Source: Phymorhynchus buccinoides
Lineage: Eukaryota > Mollusca > Gastropoda > Neogastropoda > Raphitomidae
Reading direction: 5' to 3'
DNA: 64,000 bases
Assembly: GCA_017654935.2 (NCBI GenBank)
Contig: CM065682.1
Coordinates: 39,801,682-39,865,681, forward strand
The notes beneath the pieces were generated by a model. The model was not told the origin of the DNA. It made no database searches and saw only the letters and a list, made by a program, of their open reading frames with translations. Made by a program: the position numbers and the translations under genes. Of the stretch, positions 1-12,222 are shown piece after piece; positions within the stretch are counted from its first letter, which is position 1; every line of letters starts with the position of its first letter.

Positions 1-343
1 TGCAGATCTCTTTCAGCGGGGCTTGAATGGCGTGAGGTGTGTGTCGTCGACTGTCTTCATTTCTCAAGTGGCAAGTCGACACGCTCCTCGACACAAGAGG
101 TTCTTTTCTCGCTGCTTTACAAAAAACAGTGTGTGCCAGTTAGGCTGTGTCCTTCTATCACTATAACCACATCGATATTTTAAAACGATATCATCAGCTC
201 ACACATCAAGATTTTTCTGATCCGACTTGTTGAACACACACTTCGAATTGCATTGTTCTGCTTTTGGCTCGCAGTCGTCTCTGAACTCTTCGATCAAGTC
301 AGAGCGGACACACAGTAGAGAGAGAGAGATGAAGAGGAGAGAA
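1..343. other. Contig A end, no gene recognised
   Basis: Unique-looking sequence before the first scaffold gap. It ends in a GA-rich stretch (GTAGAGAGAGAGAGATGAAG) loosely resembling the GA-rich sequence upstream of the WIPI-like gene near 54415-54440. I found no matching exon and cannot place this piece in the 30-kb unit. Confidence 0.5.
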
Positions 344-843
344 NNNNNNNNNNNNNNNNNNNNNNNNNNNNNNNNNNNNNNNNNNNNNNNNNNNNNNNNN
401 NNNNNNNNNNNNNNNNNNNNNNNNNNNNNNNNNNNNNNNNNNNNNNNNNNNNNNNNNNNNNNNNNNNNNNNNNNNNNNNNNNNNNNNNNNNNNNNNNNNN
501 NNNNNNNNNNNNNNNNNNNNNNNNNNNNNNNNNNNNNNNNNNNNNNNNNNNNNNNNNNNNNNNNNNNNNNNNNNNNNNNNNNNNNNNNNNNNNNNNNNNN
601 NNNNNNNNNNNNNNNNNNNNNNNNNNNNNNNNNNNNNNNNNNNNNNNNNNNNNNNNNNNNNNNNNNNNNNNNNNNNNNNNNNNNNNNNNNNNNNNNNNNN
701 NNNNNNNNNNNNNNNNNNNNNNNNNNNNNNNNNNNNNNNNNNNNNNNNNNNNNNNNNNNNNNNNNNNNNNNNNNNNNNNNNNNNNNNNNNNNNNNNNNNN
801 NNNNNNNNNNNNNNNNNNNNNNNNNNNNNNNNNNNNNNNNNNN
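344..843. other. Assembly gap of exactly 500 N
   Basis: A run of N of round length, typical of a fixed-size scaffold gap. Open frames crossing it are artefacts. Confidence 0.98.
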
Positions 844-1189
844 TCAACAGCTAGGCATCTCAGATGTCACCACGCATAGTTCGGGTTTGACTCAAAAGAC
901 TCCCAATTTGTGTACGTGTGGCAATATGATTGGAATAGTAATGCAGAGCATCGAAACGAAGAATGAACACAATGCTTTTATTGTTTACTCCTGGAAAAAC
1001 AACGAGCGAGAGAAACATTAAGCTAATTAAACATGTATTTACAATTTTGAATGTATTTTATTCAGTTTGTTAGGACGCGGAAAACACCACCATAACGGAT
1101 AGTGCATAGTTTTCAATAAAGACGTTCATGTATGCCATCTTGCGTTTCTTGGCCATGACTTCCAGATAGCAGAGAAGGCAGCTGCTAAT

Positions 1190-1560
1190 CTGAGGGGCTG
1201 GGCCGGAATTTGTTTATAGTGAAGATGCCGTCCCCGACGGAACTATCTAGGACCGCTGGCATTCAGGAAGATTCCCAAAGCCTAATGTCTTTCCGTTTCG
1301 GATGAGACGATAAACCGAGGTCCCGTGTGCCCATGCACTTAGCACTTACACGTTAAACCCAGTGGCAACGAAAAAGTTGTCATTTGGTCAAAATTACCCC
1401 CCTCCCTTCCTTTCTCATCAGTCACACAAAAAATCGCATGCAAAGTTTTTTTTTTTAAATTGGGTGGTGCACCTCTGGCTGCGACGCGCTCTCCAGGTGG
1501 GAGTAACCCGAATTTCACAGAGACGCATCAGTGACTATAATGCACCTACCTAATCTAACC
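1190..1560 (+). repeat. SINE-like element, copy 1
   Basis: Contains a core (TTTCGGATGAGACGATAAAC, then CGAGGTCCCGTG) and a tail (CTGGCTGCGACGCGCTCTCC ... AATTTCACAGAGACGC) shared with 24905-25375, 32630-33010 and 55308-55735. A conserved central domain joined to different 5' heads is typical of metazoan tRNA-SINE families; I cannot name the family. Confidence 0.6.
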
Positions 1561-1622
1561 TAACCTAATGTACCAATTAGTTGCAGCTCTGAAAGCCAAT
1601 GTAAATGCTTCCATGTTAAAGA

Positions 1623-1945
1623 GCCAGTCTTTCACAAAAGACTAAAAGGTACCATAATTTTCATTATCTTTTCTTTAGTGAAAAAAATCATTTATTGTAC
1701 ATCCCTTATTCTTCTTTCCTCCCAACTACACGCCAGTGTTTAGCAAATAACAAAAGATGCATAGTTTTCAAAACTGATTTACAGACAGCCAGTCTTTCAC
1801 ATAAGACTAAAGAGTGCCATGAGTTTTCATTATTTACAGTGGAAAAATCATTTATGCACATTCCCCATTCTACTTTTCCCAAACTTCAGGCAAGTGTCAG
1901 CAAAATAACAAAAGGCGCATAGTTATCAAAACTCATTTACAGTTT
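1623..1945. repeat. Two-copy tandem duplication, ~165-bp unit, diverged
   Basis: GCCAGTCTTTCACA starts at 1623 and again at 1788, and the two halves align throughout with substitutions (AAAAGATGCATAGTTTTCAA against AAAAGGCGCATAGTTATCAA). The same pair is at 33063-33386 in copy 2, so the small duplication predates the large one. No coding content seen between 1560 and 2800. Confidence 0.7.
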
Positions 1946-2810
1946 TCAGAACACACAACCTATTTATAATTGAATTAGAAAGTAGGTGTTTTTAAGACAG
2001 GTTTATTATGTACACAACAGTAATGTAGTATTATTGTAAATAGAGATTGCTTCTTGCACAGATTTTCAGAGTTCAGAACGATCATAACATCTTTTCGGAA
2101 GGCGCCTCCTTTTTAAAAGGATTCGCAAACTTCTATTTTTAAGCAAAGTGTTATGCATTAAAAGTGTTCTTAAGTCACCATACTAATTAACAGGTTTTTG
2201 CTGACAAAACATAGTATCATATTGAGTATTTTTGAACCTGATTTTTGAACACAATGTTTATGTAACCTCCCTTGGAAACAAAATAACTTTTTTTTTTCTT
2301 TTTTAACTTTCTAGTCAACTGGGACACGAAAGTTTGGTTGGCAATATGTAAATAGATCTGCATATATTTGTAAATAATGTTTATTTTAAAATCAGACCCT
2401 TTTCGATCCGACTTTAACACTAAAAGTTTTAAAAGTTAGTATTTTAACTCACGGCCCTGGAATTGTGACAGTGGAAAAGTAACCGGTTAGTTAAAACTCC
2501 AGAATGTTATTTTAACATACATCTTACCAATTTTAACCTCTTTAAGCCTCAGCAGTACTATTAACAAATACCTTGTGCCTCTCCAGACATCAGCATTTCC
2601 AGGATTCGTTTGTATTATTTGGTGGAAAGTTAAAAATGTACAGGTCGACTGTCTGGTTACATACTCTGAGCACACAATAAATAACAACTCCTTTGCTGTT
2701 CTCTCATAAAATGTATTTGGACTCAACTGAAAGAAGACACTGCCGGAAGAAAAAGTTCCTCACTGCCAGAATCAATTGTAAAAGCAGCATCAGTGGAGGG
2801 GGCGGTGTTA

Positions 2811-3001
2811 ACCGCCGTTTTGTACAAATTCCGCCGTTTTGTCTATAGACAAAAACGGCGGGGTTAGAACCGCCGTTTTGTCCAAATTTTCTATTATGAT
2901 TTGGACAAAACGGCGGTTCAACAATCCGCCGTTTTGTCTATAGACAAAACGGCGGGTTGGACAAAACGGCGCCCGATTTTGAACCGCCGTTTTGTCCAAA
3001 T
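2811..3001. repeat. Cluster of nested palindromes, copy 1
   Basis: Built from one motif, CCGCCGTTTTGTC. A perfect 30-bp palindrome lies at 2926-2955 (half-site CCGCCGTTTTGTCTA). A near-perfect one with one extra A is at 2831-2861. A hairpin with 21-bp perfect arms (2867-2887 and 2899-2919) has an 11-nt loop, and the arm recurs at 2981-3001. In copy 2 the cluster is at 34255-34446. Confidence 0.9.
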
Positions 3002-3087
3002 GAAAGTTGGAGTTATAAAAACTCATTCTTGACAAGTTCTCTTCTTTTTTAAAAATCTTTGTTAAATAAAATGAATAACAAGCTGAC

Positions 3088-3749
3088 CACTGACACTGGT
3101 CACTTTGGCCTAATTTTACTGTTTGAATGCTAATTAGTGTATTAGGAGATCATATGAACAATTGTTGATGTGGTTGACCAGTGGTCAGTGTCACTGACCA
3201 GTGGTCACTTTGGCCTATTTTCACTGTTTGACTGCAAATTAGTGTATTAGGAGTTCAAATGAACAAATTTTGATGTCGTTGACCAGTGGTCAGTGTCACT
3301 GACCAGTGGTCACTTTGGCCTATTTTCACTGTTTGACTGCAAATTAGTGCGTTAGGAGTTCAAATGAACAAATTTTGATGTTGACCAGTGTCATTGACCG
3401 GTGGTCACTGTTTGACTGCAAATTAGTGTATTAGAAGTTCAAATGAACAACTTTTGATGTCGTTGACCAGTGGTCAGTGTCACTGACCAGTGGTCACTTT
3501 GGCCTATTTTTTTTAAAAAGTGGTTGACCATTGGTCAGTGTCACTGACCACTGGTCAACCACATCAAAATTTGTTCATTTGAACTCCTAATACACTAATT
3601 TGCAGTCAAACAGTAAAAATAGGCCAAAGTGACCACTGGTCAATGACACTGACCACTGGTCAACCACATGAAAAAAAGTTCATTTGAACTCCTAATACAC
3701 TAATTAGCATTCAAACGGTAAAATTAGGCCAAAGTGACCAGTGTCAGTG
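3088..3749. mobile_element. 662-bp foldback element, copy 1
   Basis: The left end CACTGACACTGGTCACTTTG is the reverse complement of the right end (CAAAGTGACCAGTGTCAGTG). Inside, units of about 90 bp containing GACCAGTGGTCAGTG run forward from 3088 to about 3500 and in reverse from about 3520 to 3749. No coding capacity and no clear target-site duplication. It directly abuts the 30-bp minisatellite. Confidence 0.8.
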
Positions 3750-3770
3750 TTCGAGGGCTTAAATGAGTTG

Positions 3771-4440
3771 CTGGGAACAGTGTGGGTAGCATCAGGGACA
3801 CTGGGAACAGTGTGGGCAGCATCAGGGATACTGGAAGCGCTGTGGGCAGCATCAGGGACACTGGAAACAGCGTGGGCAGAATCAGGGACACTGGGAACTG
3901 TGTGGGCAGAATCAGGGACACTGGGAACAGTGTGGGCAGAATCAGGGACATTGAGAACAGCGTGGGTAGAATCAGGGACACTAGAAAAAGTGTGGGCAGA
4001 ATCAGGGACACTGGAAACGCTGTGGGCAGAATCAGGGACACTGGAAACAGTCTGGGCGGAATCAGGGACACTGGGAACAGTGTGGGCAGTATCAGGGACA
4101 CTGGGAACAGTGTGGGCAGAATCAGGGACACTGGAAACAGTGTGGGCAGAATCAGGGACACTGGGAACAGTGTGGGCAGAATCAGGGACACTGGAAACAG
4201 TGTGGGCAGAATCAGGGACACTGGAAACAGTGTGGGCAGAATCAGGGACACTGGAAACGGTGTGGGCAGAATCAGGGACACTGGGAACAGTGTGGCCAGA
4301 AACAGGGACACTGGGAAAAGCGTGGGCAGAAACAGGGACCCTCGGAACAGTGTGGGTAGAAACAGGGACACTGGGAACAGTGTGGGCAGAAACAGGGACA
4401 TTGTGAACAGTGTGGGCAGAAACAGGGACATTGTGAAGAG
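3771..4440. repeat. 30-bp minisatellite, copy 1
   Basis: About 22 units of AATCAGGGACACTGGGAACA then GTGTGGGCAG. The unit length is a multiple of three and several frames on both strands stay open, so the long ORFs here are not evidence of a gene. The first 15 bases are shared with the 42-bp unit next door. Counterparts at 35230-35900 and 61955-62330. Confidence 0.93.
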
Positions 4441-5425
4441 GGATTCCTGCATAAGCGCTGAATCGGGGACACTGGTAGCAGGAACATTTGGCAACAGGCC
4501 TGTAAAAGTGTCACTGGTAGCAGGATACCTGGCAACAGTGGGCAGAATCAGGGACACCTGTAGCAGTGATGGGCAAAAGGCGCTGAATCAGGGACACTGG
4601 TAGCAGGCAGATTTGAGCAACAGGCGCTGAATCAGGGACACTGGCAGCAGGAAGATTTCAAAACAGACGCTGAATCAGGGACACTGGCAGCAGGCAGATT
4701 TGAACATGGACCTTGAATCAGGGACACTGGCAGCAGGAGATTTGGCAACAGGCGCTGAATCAGGGACACTGGCAGCAGTAGATTTGGCAACAGGCGCTGA
4801 ATCAGGGACACTGGTAGCAGTAGATTTCGCAACAGGCGCTGAATCAGGGACACTGGTAGCAGCAGATTTCGCAACAGGCGCTGAATCAGGGACACTGGTA
4901 GCAGTAGATTTGGCAACAGGCGCTGAATCAGGGACACTGGTAGCAGCAGATTTGGCAACAGGCGCTGAATCAGGGACACTGGTAGCAGCAGATTTGGCAA
5001 AAGCGCTGAATCAGGGACACTGGTAGCAGTAGATTACCCCCAACAAGGCTGAATCAGGGACACTGGTAGCAGCAGATTTGGCAACAGGCGCTGAATCAGG
5101 GACACTGGTAGCAGTAGATTCCGCAACAGGCGCTGAATCAGGGACACTGGTAGCAGCAGATTTGCAACAGGCGCTGAATCAGGGACACTGGTAGCAGCAG
5201 ATTTGGCAACAGGCGCTGAATCAGGGACACTGGTAGCAGCAGATTTGGCAACAGGCGCTGAATCAGGGACACTGGTAGCAGCAGATTCCGGCAACAGGCG
5301 CTGAATCAGGGACACTGGTAGCAGCAGATTTGGCAACAGGCGCTGAATCAGGGACACTGGTAGCAGCAGCAGAACCGTGGCAACAGGCGCTGAATCAGGG
5401 ACACTGGCAGCAGCAGCTTTGGGAA
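4440..5425. repeat. 42-bp minisatellite outside the gene, copy 1
   Basis: Over 20 units of AATCAGGGACACTGGTAGCA then GCAGATTTGGCAACAGGCGCTG, with occasional short units that break the frame (for example 5030-5050 and 5160-5170). The same repeat as the coding tail array but separated from it by the 15-bp array, and here no longer open. Confidence 0.92.
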
Positions 5426-5429
5426 AAAC

Positions 5430-5745
5430 AGTTTATAGCTGCACAGTTTATAGCTGCATAATATTATAGCTGCACACCTTATAGCTGCACAGTTGATAGC
5501 TGCACAGTTTATAGCTGCACAGTTTTTATACAGTTTATAGCTGCACAGTTTATAGCTGTACAGTTGCATATAGCTGTACAGTTTATAGCTGCACAGTTTA
5601 TAGCTGTACAGTTATAGCTGTACAGTTTATAGCTGCAGTTTATAACTGTACAGTTTATAGCTGTACAGTTTATAGCTGTACAGGTTATAGCTGCATAGTT
5701 TATAGCTGCACAATTTATAGCTGCACAGTTCATAGCTGCACAGTG
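5430..5745. repeat. 15-bp minisatellite interrupting the 42-bp array, copy 1
   Basis: About 21 units of TTTATAGCTGCACAG with C/T variants. It is followed by a flank of about 240 bp (5745-5985) nearly identical to 8058-8290 in intron 11, ending exactly where the coding 42-bp array begins. The array plus flank is therefore a second copy of intron 11 sequence placed inside the 42-bp array. Confidence 0.9.
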
Positions 5746-5919
5746 GGTTTATTACGTAAAAAAACCTTTCAATTGCATATCGGTTTTTCAAACAATACAG
5801 GGTTACTGTTCTTAATTCCTTAAATGTGTCCATTTCTTCTCAGTTCAGTACATTGTATTAGCCCCTTGACTGCCACCAACGTATCACGTACTGACCTGGT
5901 GACATCGCTAATGATGTCA

Positions 5920-6755
5920 TCAGATGAAGAGGAATTTAACCCTGATATGTGCTGTCTTCTGCTCCAACGCAGTCACGAGAGTTACAGGGACACTGGCAGT
6001 AGTACATTTTGCAACAGGCGCAGAATCAGGGACACTTACAGCAGCAGATTTCGCAACAGGCGCTGCATCAGAGACACTGGTAGCAGTAGATCTTGCATCA
6101 GGTGCTGAAACAGGGACACTGCCAGATGTAGATTTGGTATTAGGTGCTGAAACAGGGACACTGGCAGTAGTAGATTTTGCAACAGGCGCAGAATCAGGGA
6201 CACTGACAGCAGCAGATTTCGCAACAGGCGCTGAATCAGGGACACTGGTAGCAGCAGATTTGGCAACAGGCGCTGAATCAGGGACACTGGTAGCAGCAGA
6301 TTTGGCAACAGGCGCTGAATCAGGGACACTGGTAGCAGCAGATTTGGCAACAGGCGCTGAATCAGGGACACTGGCAGCAGCAGCTTTGGCAACAGGCGCT
6401 GAATCAGGGACACTGGTAGCAGCAGATTTGGCAACAGGCGCTGAATCAGGGACACTGGTAGCAGCAGCTTTGGCAACAGGCACTGAATCAGGGACATTGG
6501 CAGCAGCAGATTTGGCAACAGGCGCTGAATCAGGGACACTGGTAGCAGCAGATTTGGCAACAGGCGCTGAATCAGGGACACTGGTAGCAGCAGATTTGGC
6601 AACAGGCGCTGAATCAGGGACACTGGTAGCAGCAGATTTGGCAACAGGCGCTGAATCAGGGACACTGGTAGCAGCAGCTTTGGCAACAGGCGCTGAATCA
6701 TAATACGCACGTGCCCTCGCCGCCAGCTCTTCTTTCCTCTTGGCATAGCCTGAAC
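5920..6755 (-). CDS. WIPI-like exon 12: 14-residue tandem-repeat tail, copy 1
   Basis: Acceptor TTGAACAG at 6756-6763, then the same SGYAKRKEE start and 17 in-frame 42-bp units, one fewer than copy 2. After the repeats the flank differs by a small indel, so the last residues read HIRVKFLFI instead of HEG. The first few units by coordinate (5986-6230) are the most diverged and the rest nearly identical, the usual sign of ongoing unequal exchange at one end of an array. Confidence 0.7.
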
Positions 6756-9700
6756 CTGTTCAAAATGAGAGAATGCGTTTGATGTTATATCATTGTTCAT
6801 ACAGTGTGTATTGATTACAGGGACATTAGGGCTGTTAACATAATATTTATGTCAAGAAAAAAATTAATACAGTCGAACCTGAATCAGACCCGTTTACCCA
6901 CCTACACAAGTCTTGAGTAGTCTGGTTAGCTGAAACGAGTAGTGTTGGTGCAACATGTGTAGTTTTATTCATTAAACCATCAAACAATGTCCATTGAACA
7001 TGAGTAGTTAGAGCATTATTTTCAATTTTGAAGAGTAGTAGAGGTCCAAATTGAGTAGAATACTACTCGAAACTGGTCTGCTGAATATAGCGAGTATTGA
7101 ATAGACTGACCAAACGTTGTCCGTAATTGCGAGAGGCCATTACTCTGGAGAATATTTGAGTAATAATATCAGTGTGAAAAGAGTAAAACTACCCTGCCAG
7201 TTAAAGGGGCGTCTGCACAATAACATCAGGGTGTCAGACAGACAGGGTTCGACTGTATTGTGATTATTTCCCCCTCCATAATATATTGTTATTATCTCAA
7301 TTTGGATGCAATAATAAAACGAGAGAAAGAAACCAGTGAGAACATAATAGTGAACAACGAACAGCAACCGTGTTTTGTTTAATGGTGCGTACAACAGAAC
7401 CACTTTACACGACAGCTGGTTCATTCACCTGCACCTTGTGTTGTGGAACTGCACAGTTTATAGCTGCACAGTTTATAGCTGCACAGTTCATAGCTGCACA
7501 GTTTATAGCTGCATAATTTATAGCTGCACAGTTTATAGCTGCACAGTTATAGCTGCACAGTTTATAGCTGTACAGTTATAGCTGTACAGTTTATAGCTGC
7601 ACATTTTATAGCGGTACAGTTTATAGCTGCACAATTATAGCTGTACAGTTTATAGCTGCACAGTTTATAGCTGTACAGTTTATAGCTGCACAGTTTATAG
7701 CTGTACAGTTTATAGCTGCACAGTTTATAGCTGCACAGTTTATAGCTGCACAGTTTATAGATGCACAGTTTATAGCTGTACAGTATATATAGCTGCACAG
7801 TTTATAGCTGCACAGATTATAGCTGTACAGTTTATAGCTGCACAGTTTATAGTGGCACAGGTTATAGCTGCACAGTTTATAGTGGAACAGTTTACAGCTG
7901 TACAGTATATATAGTTTCACAATGTATAGCTGCACAGATTATAGCTGCACAGATTATAGCTGTACAGCTTATAGCTGTACAGTTTATAGCTGCACAGTTT
8001 ATAGCTGCACAGTTTATAGCTGCACAGTTTATAGCTGCACAGTTCATAGCTGCACAGTGGGTTTATTACGTAAAAAACCTTTCAATTGCATATCGGTTTT
8101 TTAAACAATACAGGGTTACTGTTCTTAATTTATTAAATGTGTCCATTTCTTCTCAGTTCAGTACATTGTATTAGCCCCTTGACTGCCACCAACGTATCAC
8201 ATACTGACCTGATGACATCGCTAATGATGTCATCAGATGAAGAGGAATAACCCTCATGTGCTGTCTTCTGCTCCAACGCAGTCACGAGAGTTATATCCCC
8301 AGACCATTTTTTTCCAGATTGGCTCTATCAGTTGTCTTTTTCATGGCATGATTTGCCCAATGAGTTTGTCTTTAATATTTCTCTGGCAGTCAAGGGGTTT
8401 TAACTGAGAAGTGACTTGATCAGCCAATGTGTCCATTACTTTGCTTATATAAACATAAGGACAAGTTTGATGAACAATAAACATTTTGTTTAGCAATAAG
8501 AGTTACATCGTATGTTAAATAACTTTAATAAATGATCATAAAATGCAGACTTGAGAGTTCAAAAAGTTGCTTCATTTCAGTTTTATTCATAAAGTAGCAT
8601 TGTCGTTGTCGTTGAAGTGAAGCCAGTGCTTTGGTGTTCTGGTAGCACATTATAAAATGAGAGGAGCTAGCATTCCACTTACCCGTGGTTCCAGCACCAA
8701 CTGTCATGTCTTTGAGCATGTCTGGCAGATCGTCAGCAGCAGCCTCTTCTTGCTTCCCCGTTGGGATTCTGCAAAACCAAACATAAAATGCACACAACAG
8801 GCAACGGGATTAAGACCGAATATTTCTAAAGTGAAGCAAAAGAGAGAAAGTTTCCTTTTTTCCATCATGAATTGTTCACATGCATTGGATTTATTTGAAA
8901 TTATATGTGCACAAATATGTTTCTAATGTAAACATATATTTGCTCCTTATAATGTGCGTTGTTTTTATAAATATTCATGCAAGGTATAGAGTCGACAAAA
9001 TGTGTTTAGAATTCAAGTATAGGCTGTGGGTGTTTTGAGTTCCAGTGTTCTATGCATCAAGAACAAAAGATTTGTATGTCCTTCAACCTCGGTTTTGAAA
9101 AGGTCAATAATAACATTCATATCTTAGATATGGTCGTCTCTGCAGTCAATCCTTCGATTGTAAATTTACAGGTGTAATTCTTTAAAATACTGTCGACACT
9201 TGTTTGCTAACTTAGTCCACATTTAACATATTTGATTAGAATGTGTATAGGAAAGTAGTTAATAAGAAAATAAAGCGCAATCACATATTTGTTTGAGGGA
9301 ATATACTTTTTTAAGTTATCGTACATCTCAAAGCATGTAACCAAAAGGAGCATTTAGCTATTATGGTCTGATTAACACAGCCCTTTCAGAAAGCACGTGG
9401 CAACAGAGTGAATAGCGATGCAATATTATGATTCCAAAACGAAGACACGTAGGAGTTGTGAACAGATGCCGAAACCCATCGATATCACTACTGTGAGGAC
9501 ATGTAGGTTACCTGTGGTGCTCCAGGAGACGACACGCCCAGTCATTTGAGTTGTAGGGTGGGAGGTAAATGTACAGGTTCCCTTCCAAGTCCATAACCAC
9601 CAGGTAGGGGTTGCCTTCAATGCTATGAGAAAAACAGGGACAAACATAATCATGTTTGTTTCTAATAATAAAACGCATTGTCAAGTTTATAGGATGATTG

Positions 9701-12170
9701 ACTACTTCTTATGGTTTGCTTAGATAAGTGACACAAACTACCAATAAGACGAGAGTAATTTTACAAAACTACATCAAAAACGATTTCAAATTTTGAAAGT
9801 ATTTGATCAGGACTTTTACAGCAGATGAGGACCCATTTGATTGGTTCTTTTACAGTTGTTATAGCAAAACTACCTAAGCCCGATTTACGCAACTATCCTT
9901 TAAATAAGTGTGACTATAATTAATCTGGAATAACTGTTAAAATAGAAAACTAATCTCCATGTAGGTACCCCTACTGATTACATGCAAAAAGAAACTGTCA
10001 AAATTTTCAATTTCAAGATCCTTTGACTTTTTAAAAAAACCCACCCAACTAAGTGAATAACCTCTTTTCATATTATCGAGATATAATTATGAGACTCCGA
10101 GATATGTGATATTGCACATATTTCCAAACACCATCAATGCATCAGTAAAGAAGACAACACAAGTACGCACAATATGTGCAAATTACTATATGTCTTTCAG
10201 ATAGGTGAGTAGGCATTATTCTCGAAAGCTGGACAAGAATCTGTTTACGGTGAAGATGCCTTACACTGGAGACATTCTCGCTCAGTCGTAAACGACTTAG
10301 GACAGTTGATATTGTGAATGGTCCTGAAGGCCAGCTAATTCACAAGGCTGTAACATGGAAGAGCCAGTACAAAAACAGGTTTGATAGTCACTCGTTCACA
10401 AAAGATTAAGCTGAACAAAGATAATCTGATTGTTTCAGTACTGTAAAAAATCATTCGTATATCACTAACTTTCATTTTACTATTGGCCCAAACTTGGGGC
10501 CCATGTCAACCAATGATGAAAGCCGTTTGAGTAAATGAATAAAGGGCCTAGCACGTGAACTACGTACGTGACAATACCACAGGCGTTTCCTGTGCCCACA
10601 GGGGAAGGGAGATAAGCGACGGCAGAAGCTCTGTCTTGGCTGACATCGCCCACCACCATGGACACCATTCTGCCCAGACCCAGGTAGCTGGCCCACCCCG
10701 CCTCCTCTTTCGGCCTGCACAAAGACATTCCAATTACAGCGAACATACGCTTCAACAAATTCTTCTTCTGCTATTGCTTTTTTTTAAATGACAGAAATGA
10801 ACGTTATCAAATGTCAGTCTTTTGTTCAATAATGGTTAAATAAAATATTCCCAAAATACGAAATGTCTCAGCTAAGTTATCTTTGATTTACGGTTTTTTT
10901 CAATGTTTTTTTTTTAACGAACTAGTTCTAAAATATTTGATCCTTAACTTTTGTTGGAGAATATAGATTGTTAGAGTTATTGGCCTTTGGGCCTGCAGCC
11001 ATCGACTCCTAGCCATGACTGCACTCAATATAGGCTGGTTCATTCAGCCCTTGGTCTGCAAACAGTCATCATGACTGCGTCTGAAACAGTGTACACGGGT
11101 AGTAACATGTAAATTAGATTAAACAGCCCATTATATTGGCTATTTATGCTCATTTACATGTTACTACCAGCATTAACCGCTTAAGAGGTACTCATAATTG
11201 CCGTAGCAGGAGACGGCCGTATTGTTTTTAGAATAACACACTATCAGCAAGAAGAATACAATTACCTGATAGCTTCTTACCTCTTCATGGCAAAGACATG
11301 TACAGTCTCCGTGTTGCTGGCCAGTATGAGGAGACTGTCATCCCTGTTGAAAATCAGGGATGTCACTTCCACTGACCTGCAAACCGGCACGACACAGACA
11401 AGTTTCACAATATCTGGCATACCCTTTTTTGCTATGACTGTCCAAGAATGGAGAAAGCGTACAAAATCAGACTCATGCTTTATGTACATATAAGTCGACC
11501 ACAAACGAAATATGTCCACTATTATATTGTCGGTTATTGATGCACAAACTACACTGATGCAAGCCAGCAAACTGTGAATGACTAACTGGAAATGCAAGAC
11601 TTTCTTAATAGTGCAAAGTGCATCAGCTGAAATCCTGCTCATGTCCAACGAAAAGTTATTCCACTGCACATCCAAAATGGAGATGTTCATGACAAGACTA
11701 GTGTAACAAAGGTTCAAATGTATTTGCGTTATGCTGCTTTATAAATATGTTAGTGTTACTACATACAAACGACTTAGTTTACAAATGCTGATATTTCACA
11801 TTAAAGGCTTATTTCGGTTGTTAATATATTTAGTTACACATTATGCTTTGTATTACATTGCTAATGTGTGGAAATCAGTGTGTCTGGCCAATGTGAATCC
11901 ATTATTACCTTGTCACGCCTCTCCTGAATTCATGGACAGGTTCTCCTGTCAGGACTCTGAAGACTCTAATGACGGTACCCTGCAACAGCAACAACAACGA
12001 AACTCTCACTCAGCAGTCAGTGATCTGGACATCGATACAATTTCCTAACTTTAAGATAGAAAACTAAGCTATTGCTCGACATATAGTACATATGAATGTG
12101 TGGTAGACAAGCCTGTAAAAACTTGGCAAATGTTAATTCGATTTATTATAAATTGTTGATCCTCTCGTCT

Positions 12171-12222
<52 letters not shown>

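Noticed and set aside
227..1021. ORF spanning the first run of N
   Set aside because: Its body is unknown bases and it joins two unrelated contigs.
3724..6800. Many long ORFs on both strands over the minisatellites
   Set aside because: Unit lengths are multiples of three, so several frames stay open at once. Only the minus-strand frame joined by a splice site to WIPI-like exons is supported.
7375..8104. Direct repeats resembling a CRISPR array
   Set aside because: The 15-bp units are contiguous with no unique spacers, in a eukaryotic intron. It is a minisatellite.
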